Positions 16,599-24,998 of a stretch of DNA of 64,000 nucleotides are shown here, in pieces (within the stretch, counting starts at the first letter, position 1; each line of letters starts with the position of its first letter). Source of the stretch: Haloplanus salinarum (GTDB lineage Archaea; Halobacteriota; Halobacteria; Halobacteriales; Haloferacaceae); assembly GCF_024498175.1 (NCBI RefSeq), contig NZ_CP101823.1, positions 2,170,001 through 2,234,000 of the forward strand. Direction: 5' to 3'. A program made the position numbers and the translations under genes. The notes beneath the pieces were generated by a model. The model ran no database searches and was not told the DNA's origin. It saw only the letters and a program-made list of their open reading frames with translations.

Positions 16599-17387
16599 TC
16601 ACTGGCTAGTGTCGACAGGACTTCCGAGCGTATTCCTAATTCGCGCGACGTGGTTCACGAAGTCACGAGAGGTCCGTTCACGTGGGCGTTCTAGGTCGAT
16701 AGAGAACGTCGACTGCACGGTTCCCGGGTCGGCATCCATGACGACCACGCGATCAGCGAGGGTCACTGCCTCGTCGATGTCGTGGGTGACGAACACGACG
16801 GTCTGTCCGGTCTGCGTCCAGATATCGAGCAATTCGGCGTGCAAGCGGTCGCGCGTCCGAGCGTCGACACTACCGAACGGTTCGTCCATCAAGAGGATCT
16901 CCGGATCGGGGGCGAGCGCGCGGGCGATACCGACGCGCTGTTTCATGCCGCCGGACAGCTCTTTTGGGTACGCGTCCTCGAAGCCGTCGAGCCCCACCAA
17001 GTCGATCAACTCCCGGACTCGTCCCTCGCAGTCGGGACAGTCACAGGCGGGCCGGTCGAGGCCAAACCGGATATTCCCGCGGACGGTTCGCCACGGGAAC
17101 AGCGCGTACTCCTGAAAGACCATTCCCCTGTCCAGCCCAGGATCGGTAACCGGGTCTCCACCGACCAGTATCGACCCACCATCCGGATCGTCAAGCCCGG
17201 CGATTGCTCGCAACAGCGTCGTCTTCCCACACCCCGAGGGACCGACGACACAGCAGAACTCCCCCTCCGCAACCGAAAACGAGACGTCTGCGAGCGCCTG
17301 CGTCGACTCGTATGACCGGCTGACGTTCTGGATGGTGATCTTCTCACGTGCGTCTCGACCGGTAGACGAGTCCGAACTCAGCGCCAT
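16599..17387 (-). CDS. ABC transporter ATPase, SsuB/TauB type
   Basis: The protein has 262 residues. Walker A is VGPSGCGKTTLL, the Q-loop VFQEYALFPW, the signature LSGGMKQRV, Walker B ILLMDEPFGSVD and the H-loop VTHD; these match the nitrate/sulfonate/taurine (NitT/TauT) ATPases. An unusual cysteine cluster, CDCPDCEGR, sits between the Q-loop and the signature, where relatives have a charged helix. It could bind metal or an Fe-S cluster (inference). The start at 17387 overlaps the permease end by 10 bp. Confidence 0.85.
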   Translation of the reverse strand: MALSSDSSTGRDAREKITIQNVSRSYESTQALADVSFSVAEGEFCCVVGPSGCGKTTLLRAIAGLDDPDGGSILVGGDPVTDPGLDRGMVFQEYALFPWRTVRGNIRFGLDRPACDCPDCEGRVRELIDLVGLDGFEDAYPKELSGGMKQRVGIARALAPDPEILLMDEPFGSVDARTRDRLHAELLDIWTQTGQTVVFVTHDIDEAVTLADRVVVMDADPGTVQSTFSIDLERPRERTSRDFVNHVARIRNTLGSPVDTSQ

Positions 17388-18220
17388 GCGAGGACCCTCC
17401 GTTCGAGTAGTCGGAACCCGACGTCCATACAGAGGAACGCCAGGCTGATCAGGAACATGTAGGCGACGCTGGTTGCCATCGCGAGGTTGTTCGAGGCGTT
17501 GATGATCTCGTAGCCGACGCCTGGTGCGCCGAACAGTTCGGCGCCGACGACGATCATCCAGCAGCGACCAATGCTCGTCCGAAATCCGGTCAACACCTGG
17601 GGAGCGGCACTTGGGAGTGCAACGAGTTTCAGCATCGAGAGGTCGCGCTCCACGCCGAGCGTCGACGCCGCATCGGTCAGTTCGGTCGAAACGCCCTCCA
17701 CGCCGCCGTAGGCGCCGTAGAAGTTGATCCAGAACGCGCCGACGAAGACGATGAACGCCGCGCCAGTGTGGTGGATGCCGAACCAGACGATGGCGAAGAC
17801 GATCCACGCCAGCGGTGGGATCGGTCGCAGTACCCGGACGAGTGGTCGCAGCCAGTCGTCGAGCGCACCGTTCCAGCCCATCGCAAGGCCGAATCCAGCT
17901 CCACTGACGGCACCGAACAGGAGGCCGGGAACGTAATGTAACAGCGTCTGTGTGAGGTGTGCAATCCCGGTCGGAAGTGTTATTTCGGCACCGAATAGCG
18001 GAACGAGGAGCGCTGTCGACGTAGTAAACAGGTCGAGAAATGCTCGTGCCGACTCGACCGGCCCCGGTAACAGATACGACGGTTGTGTGGTCGCTGCACC
18101 GATCCACCACACCGTGAGGAATATACAGAGACCGCCGACGCCGCGAGCATACCTTCGCGTATCGATCCCGAGTCGTGGACGCTCAACGTCGCCGATGCCG
18201 GTAGTCGTGCGTGCCGTCAT
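17378..18220 (-). CDS. ABC transporter permease, SsuC/TauC type
   Basis: The protein has 280 residues and six hydrophobic segments. The EAA-like coupling loop (DAASTLGVERDLSMLKLVALPSAAP, read in parts) is typical of BPD_transp_1 permeases that pair with NMT1-type binding proteins. The ATG overlaps the binding-protein stop (ATGA) and the 3' end overlaps the ATPase gene, so binding protein, permease and ATPase form one translationally coupled unit. The transported compound is unknown; the setting between two NikR-like genes suggests a metal chelate or metallophore (inference). Confidence 0.85.
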   Translation of the reverse strand: MTARTTTGIGDVERPRLGIDTRRYARGVGGLCIFLTVWWIGAATTQPSYLLPGPVESARAFLDLFTTSTALLVPLFGAEITLPTGIAHLTQTLLHYVPGLLFGAVSGAGFGLAMGWNGALDDWLRPLVRVLRPIPPLAWIVFAIVWFGIHHTGAAFIVFVGAFWINFYGAYGGVEGVSTELTDAASTLGVERDLSMLKLVALPSAAPQVLTGFRTSIGRCWMIVVGAELFGAPGVGYEIINASNNLAMATSVAYMFLISLAFLCMDVGFRLLERRVLAWR

Positions 18221-19245
18221 TCTCGAACGGACTCGTATGGCTCGAATGCGAACAATTCGTCTGATTCAACCGCTTCGTCGATGTTACCCACCTCCGCGAC
18301 GTATTCCGACATCGTCTCGGTCTGGTCAACGATCTGTCGCGGGTCAGAAATGAAATCTGCCGCGCGAGACTGCATCGCGGCCTCAGCGAGTTCGACGCTC
18401 ACCCCCGACCCGATGACCGACGCTGCGTGAGCGGCAGCCGTGTTCGGATTAGCGTTCACAAACTGAGTCGCTCGAATGTGCGCGTCAACGAGCGATTGAG
18501 CAACCTCTGTCGCCTCGAGTACCCGTTGGTTCACGAACAACCCGGTCATCGGATGCCCCGGAAATATGCTTCCAGACCATTCGAGTTCGGTGAATCTCTC
18601 GTCGCGTCCGATTATTGTCGCAAACGGTTCCATAATCATCGTCGCGTCGATATCGCCTGCTTGGATAGTCTGTACCGAGCGAGCCGGATTGATTTTCGAC
18701 TTCGTTACAACTGTGTCGAAGTCCCCCACACCGAGATCCCGTTCGATCCAGTACCGAAGAACCACATCGGGGACGCTCCCGTCCGGGGGGGCCCCAAATC
18801 GCATCTTACGCCCGGATTCTGCCTCGAATTGCTCGAATGTATCCGAACCCACTTGCCCGTATAGATCTGCGATATCGGTAGTCGCCATCACTTTGAACGC
18901 GTTTCGCCCGTTTGCCGTGAGAACGGTTGCATTAGCTCCTCTATCGACGAGAACCATCGCAGGAGTGACTCCTCCAATAGCGACATCGATATCGCCGCTG
19001 GCGAACGCCTTCACCAAGCTCGGACCGTTGCTGAACCGTTCAACGGTGACATCGACAGATAGCTCGTCGTAGTAGCCCTCCTCCTGCATCACGAAGTGTT
19101 GCATGTTCGGGTAAATCGGGACGTACGCGACCGTGACGGAATCGAGTGATGCACCTCCCTGACCGAGACAGCCGGCGATTCCTGTCGCAGCAATCGCGGT
19201 TGCGCCTGCCTTCTGGAGTAGTCTTCGGCGCGAGATTTGAACCAT
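18217..19245 (-). CDS. ABC transporter substrate-binding Tat lipoprotein, NMT1 type
   Basis: The protein has 342 residues. The N-terminus has the twin-arginine motif SRRRLLQ, a hydrophobic stretch and the lipobox GIAGC (Cys about 26), so it is exported folded by Tat and lipid-anchored outside the cell. The mature part has the NMT1/SsuA fold: VAYVPIYPNMQHFV, GPSLVKAFASGDIDVAIGG (quoted in part), and MIMEPFA. The start at 19245 is chosen because the Tat motif follows directly; the frame extends to 19296. The ligand cannot be told. No His-rich stretch or obvious nickel-site pattern is seen. Confidence 0.85.
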   Translation of the reverse strand: MVQISRRRLLQKAGATAIAATGIAGCLGQGGASLDSVTVAYVPIYPNMQHFVMQEEGYYDELSVDVTVERFSNGPSLVKAFASGDIDVAIGGVTPAMVLVDRGANATVLTANGRNAFKVMATTDIADLYGQVGSDTFEQFEAESGRKMRFGAPPDGSVPDVVLRYWIERDLGVGDFDTVVTKSKINPARSVQTIQAGDIDATMIMEPFATIIGRDERFTELEWSGSIFPGHPMTGLFVNQRVLEATEVAQSLVDAHIRATQFVNANPNTAAAHAASVIGSGVSVELAEAAMQSRAADFISDPRQIVDQTETMSEYVAEVGNIDEAVESDELFAFEPYESVRE

Positions 19246-19396
19246 CAGTATTGCTAACTCTAGAAGTATTCCTAATAATAGATGTGATTCCAACAAAATA
19301 GTTAATAGTTATAGAGGATAGAGTTCGCAGATGTTGCTAGAGTCGGCGTGAATTCAGCGAGAATCCCGCGAGCGACCGCAGGGAGCGAGTGGGATG

Positions 19397-19453
19397 TCGG
19401 CGAGCCTACTGACTGGAGCGAGTGGAACGAGCGGAATGAAGTAGGCTCGCCGG
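19397..19453 (-). terminator. GC-rich 12-bp hairpin
   Basis: CGGCGAGCCTAC (19398-19409) pairs with GTAGGCTCGCCG (19441-19452) around a 31-base loop that itself contains repeated GAGCGAG words. It lies 17 bp downstream of the second nikR stop. It could limit read-through toward the ABC operon, or be a dispersed palindromic repeat. Confidence 0.4.
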
Positions 19454-19469
19454 AAGGGGCAAAACAGTA

Positions 19470-19898
19470 TCAGTTCATATCGGCCAGCGGGCCGAAGTCG
19501 TCGACGGGTAGCACTGAGTAGTCGATTGTGAGCGTGTCCTTCGTCGCTCGAATCTTCCCGACGAACGTCGAAATCTCTTCGAGCGACCCTTCGAGTACGA
19601 ACAGTTCCATGCAATGATGGCCGCCGACGTGGCTATGGAAGTTCGAAGCGACGATGTCCTCGTGCTCGTGGCGGAGGTGCATCATCTTCTCCTCGACGCT
19701 CGTCGTTTCGTAATCGAAGACCACCGTGACGACACCCATCAAGTCTCGATCTTCGAGTTTCGTATCCTCGAACTCACCGAGGAGGTTCCGACTCGCCTCA
19801 CGAAGTACTTCACTGCGACCAGTATAGCCGTGATCGTCCGCGAACTGGTCGATTCGGTTAAGCAACTCCTCCGGCATCGAGACGCTGACCACACTCAT
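19470..19898 (-). CDS. nikR: Nickel-responsive regulator NikR, canonical site
   Basis: The protein has 142 residues: ribbon-helix-helix (1-45, [12 protein letters not shown]) plus ACT-like domain with the complete nickel ligand set, LRHEH then [10 protein letters not shown], that is H-x-H-x5-C with the upstream His equivalent to E. coli H76. The start is at 19898 (MSVVSVSM); the ORF extends to 19952 without sense. A TATA-like cttaatattt sits about 30 bp upstream. It probably represses the co-directional transporter genes downstream when nickel is sufficient. Confidence 0.85.
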   Translation of the reverse strand: MSVVSVSMPEELLNRIDQFADDHGYTGRSEVLREASRNLLGEFEDTKLEDRDLMGVVTVVFDYETTSVEEKMMHLRHEHEDIVASNFHSHVGGHHCMELFVLEGSLEEISTFVGKIRATKDTLTIDYSVLPVDDFGPLADMN

Positions 19899-20191
19899 AT
19901 AACAATGTAGGCAGCACGAAATATTAAGGATTATCATTTTCAGCTGCGGCATTACAGTGATTAGCGACTTGCTTTCTCACGATAGTGGCGGCACTCTAAG
20001 AGACGGTGGGTTGCTTCGAAATTGCGGAGTGTTGCTGAAACGAATTTCAGGGTTAGTCAGAAACTTGTGATGTATTTTGTTGGAATGAAAAAACAGAATA
20101 CACGCATCAATACCACCCTCCGAGTTGTGGGGATTTGAGACTTCGTTCAGAAGAAGGTGTAACGCGCAGAGACGTGAGTGCTCGAAAGGAG

Positions 20192-20542
20192 CTACCGTAA
20201 TTCTTTGACGAGAGCAGTGGTCGCGTTATCGACGATATCATCCGCCAGACGACCCTGCCAGAAATCGATGTCCTCGTGGCCGATCGATTGCACACCCCAT
20301 GGAACGATCCGGCTCTCATCTGGCGTACCGCCACGAAGCCAACTCTCCTCGGGAATGTCGATGAGTCCATCCATCCATGATTTCGACGTCAGCGTGAGCG
20401 CGATATACTGCTCGCCGTGGAACGGACGCCCTTCGTGGTTCGAAAGAATGAGCCAAGGCCGAGCGTCCTCGTCACGTTTGAACGGGTCATCGCCGTAGAC
20501 GACGTCGCCACGGTCGAAAATTGGTGGTTCTCCGTTGGTCAC
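20192..20542 (-). CDS. PemK/MazF-like toxin
   Basis: The protein has 116 residues. The N-terminal FDRGDVVYGDDP plus RPWLILSNHEGRPFHGEQYIAL (quoted in two parts of the same strand pair) fit the MazF/PemK/Kid SH3-like barrel; members are endoribonucleases that cut mRNA. The ATG overlaps the stop of the upstream wHTH gene (ATGA), giving an antitoxin-first operon, the usual order for type II toxin-antitoxin modules. It is next to insertion-sequence copy 2. Confidence 0.75.
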   Translation of the reverse strand: MTNGEPPIFDRGDVVYGDDPFKRDEDARPWLILSNHEGRPFHGEQYIALTLTSKSWMDGLIDIPEESWLRGGTPDESRIVPWGVQSIGHEDIDFWQGRLADDIVDNATTALVKELR

Positions 20543-20910
20543 TGTTCATCCTCAACGCTCGGGTGTGACTCGCTGGGCGCGTGTTCGCGCCAAGATTCCT
20601 TGTCTTCTGTGCCGAGTTGCTCGTTGAACAGAGCAGTCGCCCGTTCGTAGCCGCTGTACCCCTCGAGTCGCTCGTCGTTGTCGGTGATCGCCCAGTACGT
20701 TGCCTTGTGTTCGACGAGATCACGATCCTTCAATCGTGAGAGAGCAGTGCTGACCGCGCCCTCGTCGATGCCAATCTGAGAGGCGATTTCGCGGGCCTTG
20801 AACGCCCGATCCTCGTTGGCGGCGAGAAATCCGAGGACTTGGTCAGGGACCGAAAGATCCGCGAGCTCGTCCTCGCTCGCGTTCTTGAATGTGTCTCGGT
20901 CGATGGACAT
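20539..20910 (-). CDS. Winged-HTH antitoxin
   Basis: The protein has 123 residues. A MarR-like wHTH (about 25-85: VPDQVLGFLAAN, SQIGIDEGAVSTALSRL) is followed by a charged, probably disordered C-terminal tail of about 35 residues that could wrap the toxin. It is co-transcribed with, and overlaps, the MazF-like gene. A winged-helix rather than AbrB or RHH antitoxin is typical of haloarchaeal MazF pairs. Autoregulation is likely. The start is at 20910 (MSIDRDT). Confidence 0.72.
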   Translation of the reverse strand: MSIDRDTFKNASEDELADLSVPDQVLGFLAANEDRAFKAREIASQIGIDEGAVSTALSRLKDRDLVEHKATYWAITDNDERLEGYSGYERATALFNEQLGTEDKESWREHAPSESHPSVEDEQ

Positions 20911-20990
20911 GGTTGAAAGAAGGTACGTCATCCGCTGTGAAGAGTGTTAGGTGTGAAAGCTACGAAAATTGCTGAAGGCGAATCACTGTC

Positions 20991-23060
20991 CATCACGAAG
21001 GAGTTTGAGAACCGTATGCATTGAGACGATCAGTCTCATCTTCTGGGAGCACTGGTTCGCTATCGCGACATGCGATTTATCGAGGCGTTTCGGGTGGAAG
21101 TTGAGACTACAGTGGGTTTAGCAGGGCTGTGATGCGTGAATTTGACCGATTCGGTCAGCGGGTACTGCCCCAGATGGCCCTCCAAGCGGCTATTCTTGTC
21201 ACCCATCCAACTATATGTGCAAATTTTCGAGACTTCCAGCAGCGTAGCCACTCAGACGGCACGCTAACCCGAACAGAGTTCCTCACTACCCGATTCCAGT
21301 TTCCTTCTTCAGCAGTGTCAGCGTATTATCTGCCGTCACGATTGGCGCATGTTCGTACTCCCCGGTCAATTCAACCTGGACGAGCAGATCAACTACCCGC
21401 CAGATCGAGTACAGCAAACACGCGAACGCGAAGTAGAAGAAGCGGAGTCCGAAGCCCTTCGATGTCGTCGCCGCCATGAACCGCTTGATCGACTTGTACC
21501 CACTCTCGATTTCCCACCTGTAGCCATACTCGGTGAGGTGGCCACTCCCTCGATTCGTCATGAACACCGAGTACTGTCGATGGTCGTCGTGCTCTGAGTC
21601 CTCTTTCCGCCGGTAGATCAGCGTCGTCTCGTGCCATTCGTTCTTGCCGAGGTGGAGCTTCCGGTCGGTCTCGTAGCGGTCTTGGTGCCGTTGGAACAAC
21701 CGCTTGGCCTGGGCTTTCTCGCTGGTCTGCATCCGCTTGGGAACGACGTAGGAGTGCCCGCGCTGGCTGATCATCTCCAGGACATGCTGACTATCGAACT
21801 CCCGGTCCATCAGCACGTTATCGACGTGAACGAGGTCCTCAGCCGAATCGAGCAAGTCCTCGACGATTTCTAGTCGTGTCTCTCCCTTTCGGACGGGGCG
21901 CGCGTCCAGCACAATCGGGACGGCATTCCCGACCAACTGCACCGTCGCCCACTGGTAGGCGTACTCGTCGGTCTTCTCTTTCGTCCCGATGATTTCGTCT
22001 TCGTGGCCCGTTCTGTCGCCCGTAAAGGGGTCAGCTTCGGTAATGTCGATCGCGACGATTCCGGCTCGAAAGAACTGCTCTGTCTCGGCAACTTCGTTTA
22101 GGAGACGAGTGATGGCCTGCCGGTACATCTCTCGCACTTGGTCAATCGAGAGGTCCCGGATCTGTTCCCGATGGGCGTGCCCCAGCGGTGTCCGATCCCG
22201 AGTCGATTCGTAGACGAAACTGCGAGCCCCTTCGTTCGCAGCCAGCCGCTCGCGAAGTCCGAGATATGTCTGCAGGCCCAGTAGGCGTTCTCGTGTATCT
22301 CACACCCATCGCCCCGGTCCAGCGAGAACGCCGGAAAGACGACACGGCTGACGTGATCGCTGATCTTCGCTGCTTCTTCCAAAACAGTCTGGTCGTCCAG
22401 ATCGGTCGCACTAGGCTCGTCGTTATGGTACTGGAGCTTCCGTTCCGGGTCACGAGGAATCGCAACACCGACATTCTGTGCGTTGATGAGAATCGTCCGA
22501 GCCGTTCTCTCGATTGTCTCACGGAGATCGGCGCTGAAGCGCTTGTTCCAACTGCGCCAGAGTGTCGACTGGTCGGGAACGGAACCGAACCCGAGCGAGC
22601 GACGGGTTTCAGAGTGCTGACGAAGATACTGGACGAGCGCGGTTTCGTGGCCCCAGCCGTACATTTCTTTCAGTAGGAACGCTCTGAAGAGCTGTGGCAT
22701 CTCGTATCGAGTCGGGCCGGAGTACTGATCATGGGGACTGAACTCCACGTAGGACAGTGGATACTGACAGACGAACCCCTCGACCGAGTTGTGAGCGCTG
22801 TGTTCGAACCAGATTCCCGAGCCGGTCCGGATATCCTCTGTGAGCGCTGTCAGTGAACTTTGGTCGTACAGTGGCGTCGAGTCGTAGGCCGGCCAATCGA
22901 CGTGTGGGCGTTGAGCGATTCGTCGAAAGACATCACGGCGGGAAGTATCACTCGGGACCACTAGAACTCCATACCCCTGACTCGTGTACGGACTCATCTC
23001 CATCGAAAGATGTGCGGCACTGTCCGAAACGGGCCAATTCCAACTTTGCCGTCATTCCTC
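20991..23060 (-). mobile_element. Decayed DDE insertion sequence, copy 2
   Basis: Similarity to copy 1 starts near 20991 (ATCACGAAG). The left end has GTATGCATTGAGAC followed by the hairpin TGAGAC-N5-GTCTCA, and a second shared block GTTGAGACTACAG. The right end is past the transposase start at 23003, about 23060 at most; terminal repeats were not identified. Outside the 431-bp identical tract the two copies differ at many positions. Confidence 0.6.
21286..23003 (-). pseudogene. DDE transposase, copy 2, frameshifted
   Basis: The 5' frame (23003 to about 22280) is complete from MEMSPYTSQG through PDQSTLWRSW to ENAYW. Loss of one G near 22277-22280 (TGGGCC for an expected TGGGGCC) throws the frame into a false C-terminus ending at 22098. 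The catalytic frame resumes as GLQTYLGLRERLAANEGARS and runs to 21286 with DREFD and WEIESGYK. Restoring one base gives a protein of about 570 residues. The lesion is about 37 bp from that of copy 1, so the two were inactivated independently. Confidence 0.78.
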
Positions 23061-23092
23061 TACTATCAGGCTGAGTCGACACCACGGGAAGG

Positions 23093-23803
23093 TCAACCAC
23101 CGATTGCAGTGATAATGTGGAGGACGAGGACGATAGCAGTGACAACAGTCAGCAAGACGTGTACTTGTCGCCATCGTGAAAAGAGAGTCTCTTTGGTGAC
23201 GGTCAGCACACGGCCAACGACTGACGGTGTCTCATCTCCTCGTCCAAGCCGGACGACGTGCCGATGTAGATATCGACCATACAGGCCACTCGCCACCTCT
23301 ACACCGAGTAAGACAGCAACTGCGAGACCGAGGCCTTCCCACTCTTCGACAGCAATGAAGTGTGGCAGCGTTAGTGCCGTCCCGATAAGAACGACCCACT
23401 GGTGTGTTTGTAATTGATACCGACGGTACTGCACCGGCAGCAATCGCTTTCGCTTTGCAAGACTGTACCCAAGGACACCGAGGACGAGAAAGACAACGCC
23501 AGCTTCAACCACACCAATGTACGGGGCCTCACTCACTTCACCACCAAGGCCCCACCAATCTCCAATCAGACTCGCGCCTGTCTCATCTTCGTCCGAATCC
23601 TCTGCATCTTCACCTTCCTCTTCCTCACCATCCAATTCATCCACGTCCGCAACAGGAGGGAGTGACTGTTCTGTTGCGTCGAGATTTTTCACGACTATAT
23701 GATCACCATCTACTGGTGATGCCCCCGCTTGAACAGTGCCGACTCCGCTAACGACCAGAATGAGCACAACGGCGAGGCCGACTTGCGATAATCGATTATA
23801 CAT
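23093..23803 (-). CDS. Four-helix b-type cytochrome-like membrane protein with acidic exported segment
   Basis: The protein has 236 residues. A signal segment (1-27) leads to an exported acidic linker (about 30-90) containing DETGAS at 73-78, then five hydrophobic helices. Two helices carry H-x13-H pairs (H134/H148 and H215/H229), the spacing of bis-histidine heme sites in ferric-reductase/cytochrome b-like proteins, and HRH lies at 180-182. TGAS resembles the [ST]GA[ST] site flavinylated by ApbE, which is encoded 1.5 kb away. The start is at 23803 (MYNRLSQ); a longer frame to 23899 covers the promoter. It carries the shared motif at 23835-23856. Electron transfer is inferred. Confidence 0.7.
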   Translation of the reverse strand: MYNRLSQVGLAVVLILVVSGVGTVQAGASPVDGDHIVVKNLDATEQSLPPVADVDELDGEEEEGEDAEDSDEDETGASLIGDWWGLGGEVSEAPYIGVVEAGVVFLVLGVLGYSLAKRKRLLPVQYRRYQLQTHQWVVLIGTALTLPHFIAVEEWEGLGLAVAVLLGVEVASGLYGRYLHRHVVRLGRGDETPSVVGRVLTVTKETLFSRWRQVHVLLTVVTAIVLVLHIITAIGG

Positions 23804-23834
23804 ATCCAGCTGTGGGTACGGTATCAAAAAGTGT

Positions 23835-23856
23835 GTTCGCGTCCAGTCATCGAATC
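23835..23856 (-). promoter_or_regulatory. Redox-locus motif, site 1
   Basis: In gene orientation it reads GATTCGAT-N3-TGGACGCGAAC, 32-53 bp before the start at 23803, and is followed by a T-rich TATA-like box (CACTTTTTGATA). The same motif precedes the neighbouring genes at 24694 and 24999, and in weaker form 27813. Confidence 0.7.
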
Positions 23857-23971
23857 GTATGCGTCCACACAGTATTCTGGCATAATACGAAGGGCTCAAC
23901 GCAGGTGCCCGGGACTACTGTGCCTGCAGGCGGTTACTATACAATAGCGGATAGGTTTGATCCGGTATCAG

Positions 23972-24694
23972 CTAATCTTCGTCATCATCGTCGGAGTGGT
24001 CGTCGGAGTCATCATCGTCGGAGTGGTCGTCGGAGTCATCATCGTCGGAGTGGTCGTCGGAGTCATCATCGTCGGAGTGGTCGTCGGAGTCATCATCGTC
24101 GGAGTGGTCGTCGGAGTCATCATCGTCGGAGTGGTCGTCGGAGTCATCATCGTCGGAGTGGTCGTCGGAGTCAGAGTCTGAATCAGGATTGCCGGCGTCA
24201 TCCTCATCAGAGCTTTCGTCACCTTCGTTCTCGTTGGAGCTGTCGTCAGAAACCGTATCCTCTGAATCCGAATTGTCGTCTGAGTCGGTTTCGTTGAGGT
24301 CGTCTGAGTCGGTTTCGTTGAGGTCGTCTGAGTCGGTTTCGTTGAGGTCGTCTGAGTCGGTTTCGTTGAGGTCGTCTGAGTCGGTTTCGTTGAGGTCGTC
24401 TGAGTCGGTTTCGTTGAGGTCGTCGATATTGATGGTCTCACTTGGGGTGTCGGCAGTCAAGCTATCGGATGCACTATCATCGGAAAAGAGCGCTCCGAGC
24501 GAATCAAATAGCGATAGTCCGCTAAGTGACTCTATCTCTATCTCACTCGTCCACGTAGTAGTACTGTTCGTATCTTGATCAGCATCTGCTGTTTGGTTTG
24601 CGGGCGCGGCGGTGACGGAACCAGTTGCTGCTGCGCCTGCGCTCAATATGAGCAGGGTAGCGAGGGCGATACTGGCTATCTTATTGCGTGGCAT
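23972..24694 (-). CDS. Secreted Asp/His/Ser-rich repeat protein
   Basis: The protein has 240 residues. A signal peptide (IASIALATLLILSAGAAATG) is followed by a short Thr-rich region, six tandem copies of NETDSDDL and then seven tandem copies of DDHSDDDDS, ending EDED. The protein is almost entirely acidic and disordered. Seven regularly spaced histidines in a polyaspartate tail suggest divalent-metal or heme capture outside the cell (inference). NET sequons would allow N-glycosylation. The start is at 24694 (MPRNKIAS). It carries motif site 2 in its promoter. Copy number of both repeats is likely variable. Confidence 0.7.
   Translation of the reverse strand: MPRNKIASIALATLLILSAGAAATGSVTAAPANQTADADQDTNSTTTWTSEIEIESLSGLSLFDSLGALFSDDSASDSLTADTPSETINIDDLNETDSDDLNETDSDDLNETDSDDLNETDSDDLNETDSDDLNETDSDDNSDSEDTVSDDSSNENEGDESSDEDDAGNPDSDSDSDDHSDDDDSDDHSDDDDSDDHSDDDDSDDHSDDDDSDDHSDDDDSDDHSDDDDSDDHSDDDDED
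23977..24176 (-). repeat. Seven 27-bp tandem repeats (DDHSDDDDS)
   Basis: Seven near-perfect 27-bp units (plus-strand core gtcatcatcgtcggagtgg) encode one DDHSDDDDS each. Units are directly adjacent, with no unique spacers, so this is a coding minisatellite and not a CRISPR array. Confidence 0.9.
24275..24423 (-). repeat. Six 24-bp tandem repeats (NETDSDDL)
   Basis: Six 24-bp units with the plus-strand core gtctgagtcggtttcgttga encode NETDSDDL in the same secreted protein. The units are almost identical at DNA level, a sign of recent expansion by slippage or recombination. Confidence 0.9.
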
Positions 24695-24726
24695 CACACC
24701 CACCTGGGTACCGTTTACAAAATAGC

Positions 24727-24769
24727 GTTCGCGTCCATCTATCGAATCGTCGTACAACCATCGAATCGT
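24727..24769 (-). promoter_or_regulatory. Redox-locus motif, site 2 (double)
   Basis: The gene-sense core GATTCGAT-N3-TGGACGCGAAC is at 24748-24727, with a second GATTCGAT 19 bp upstream separated by GTTGTACGACG-like sequence. A TATA-like tattttgtaa lies between the core and the ATG at 24694. Confidence 0.7.
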
Positions 24770-24860
24770 TTGCACGCACGGATTAGACAGAGCACTGATT
24801 GCACCAGATGCCTGGTAACCGAATGACATAGATTCTCAGAACTCACTTCACGTCCTGAAC

Positions 24861-24902
24861 CGATTCGATAGCTGTACGAACATTCGATGGTTGGACGCGA
24901 AC
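24861..24902 (+). promoter_or_regulatory. Redox-locus motif, site 3 (double)
   Basis: The core CATTCGAT-N3-TGGACGCGAAC lies at 24881-24902, with an upstream CGATTCGAT at 24861-24869, again offset by 19 bp and joined by GCTGTACGAA. It is oriented toward the gene at 24999 and its downstream operon, with a leader of roughly 60-70 nt. Confidence 0.7.
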
Positions 24903-24998
24903 GCCTTACTACGGCTGTCTCAACCTTCTATCTGTAATGGCAGCACGTAACGACCGACACGTCGAAGATAGTGGTTCTGAACCGAGGGGTAGCTAATT

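Noticed and set aside
23977-24176. Regular 27-bp repeats as a possible CRISPR array
   Set aside because: Units are contiguous without unique spacers and encode DDHSDDDDS in an acidic secreted protein.
23957-24181. Plus-strand frame of repeated VGVIIVGVV
   Set aside because: Mirror translation of the Asp/His repeats on the other strand.
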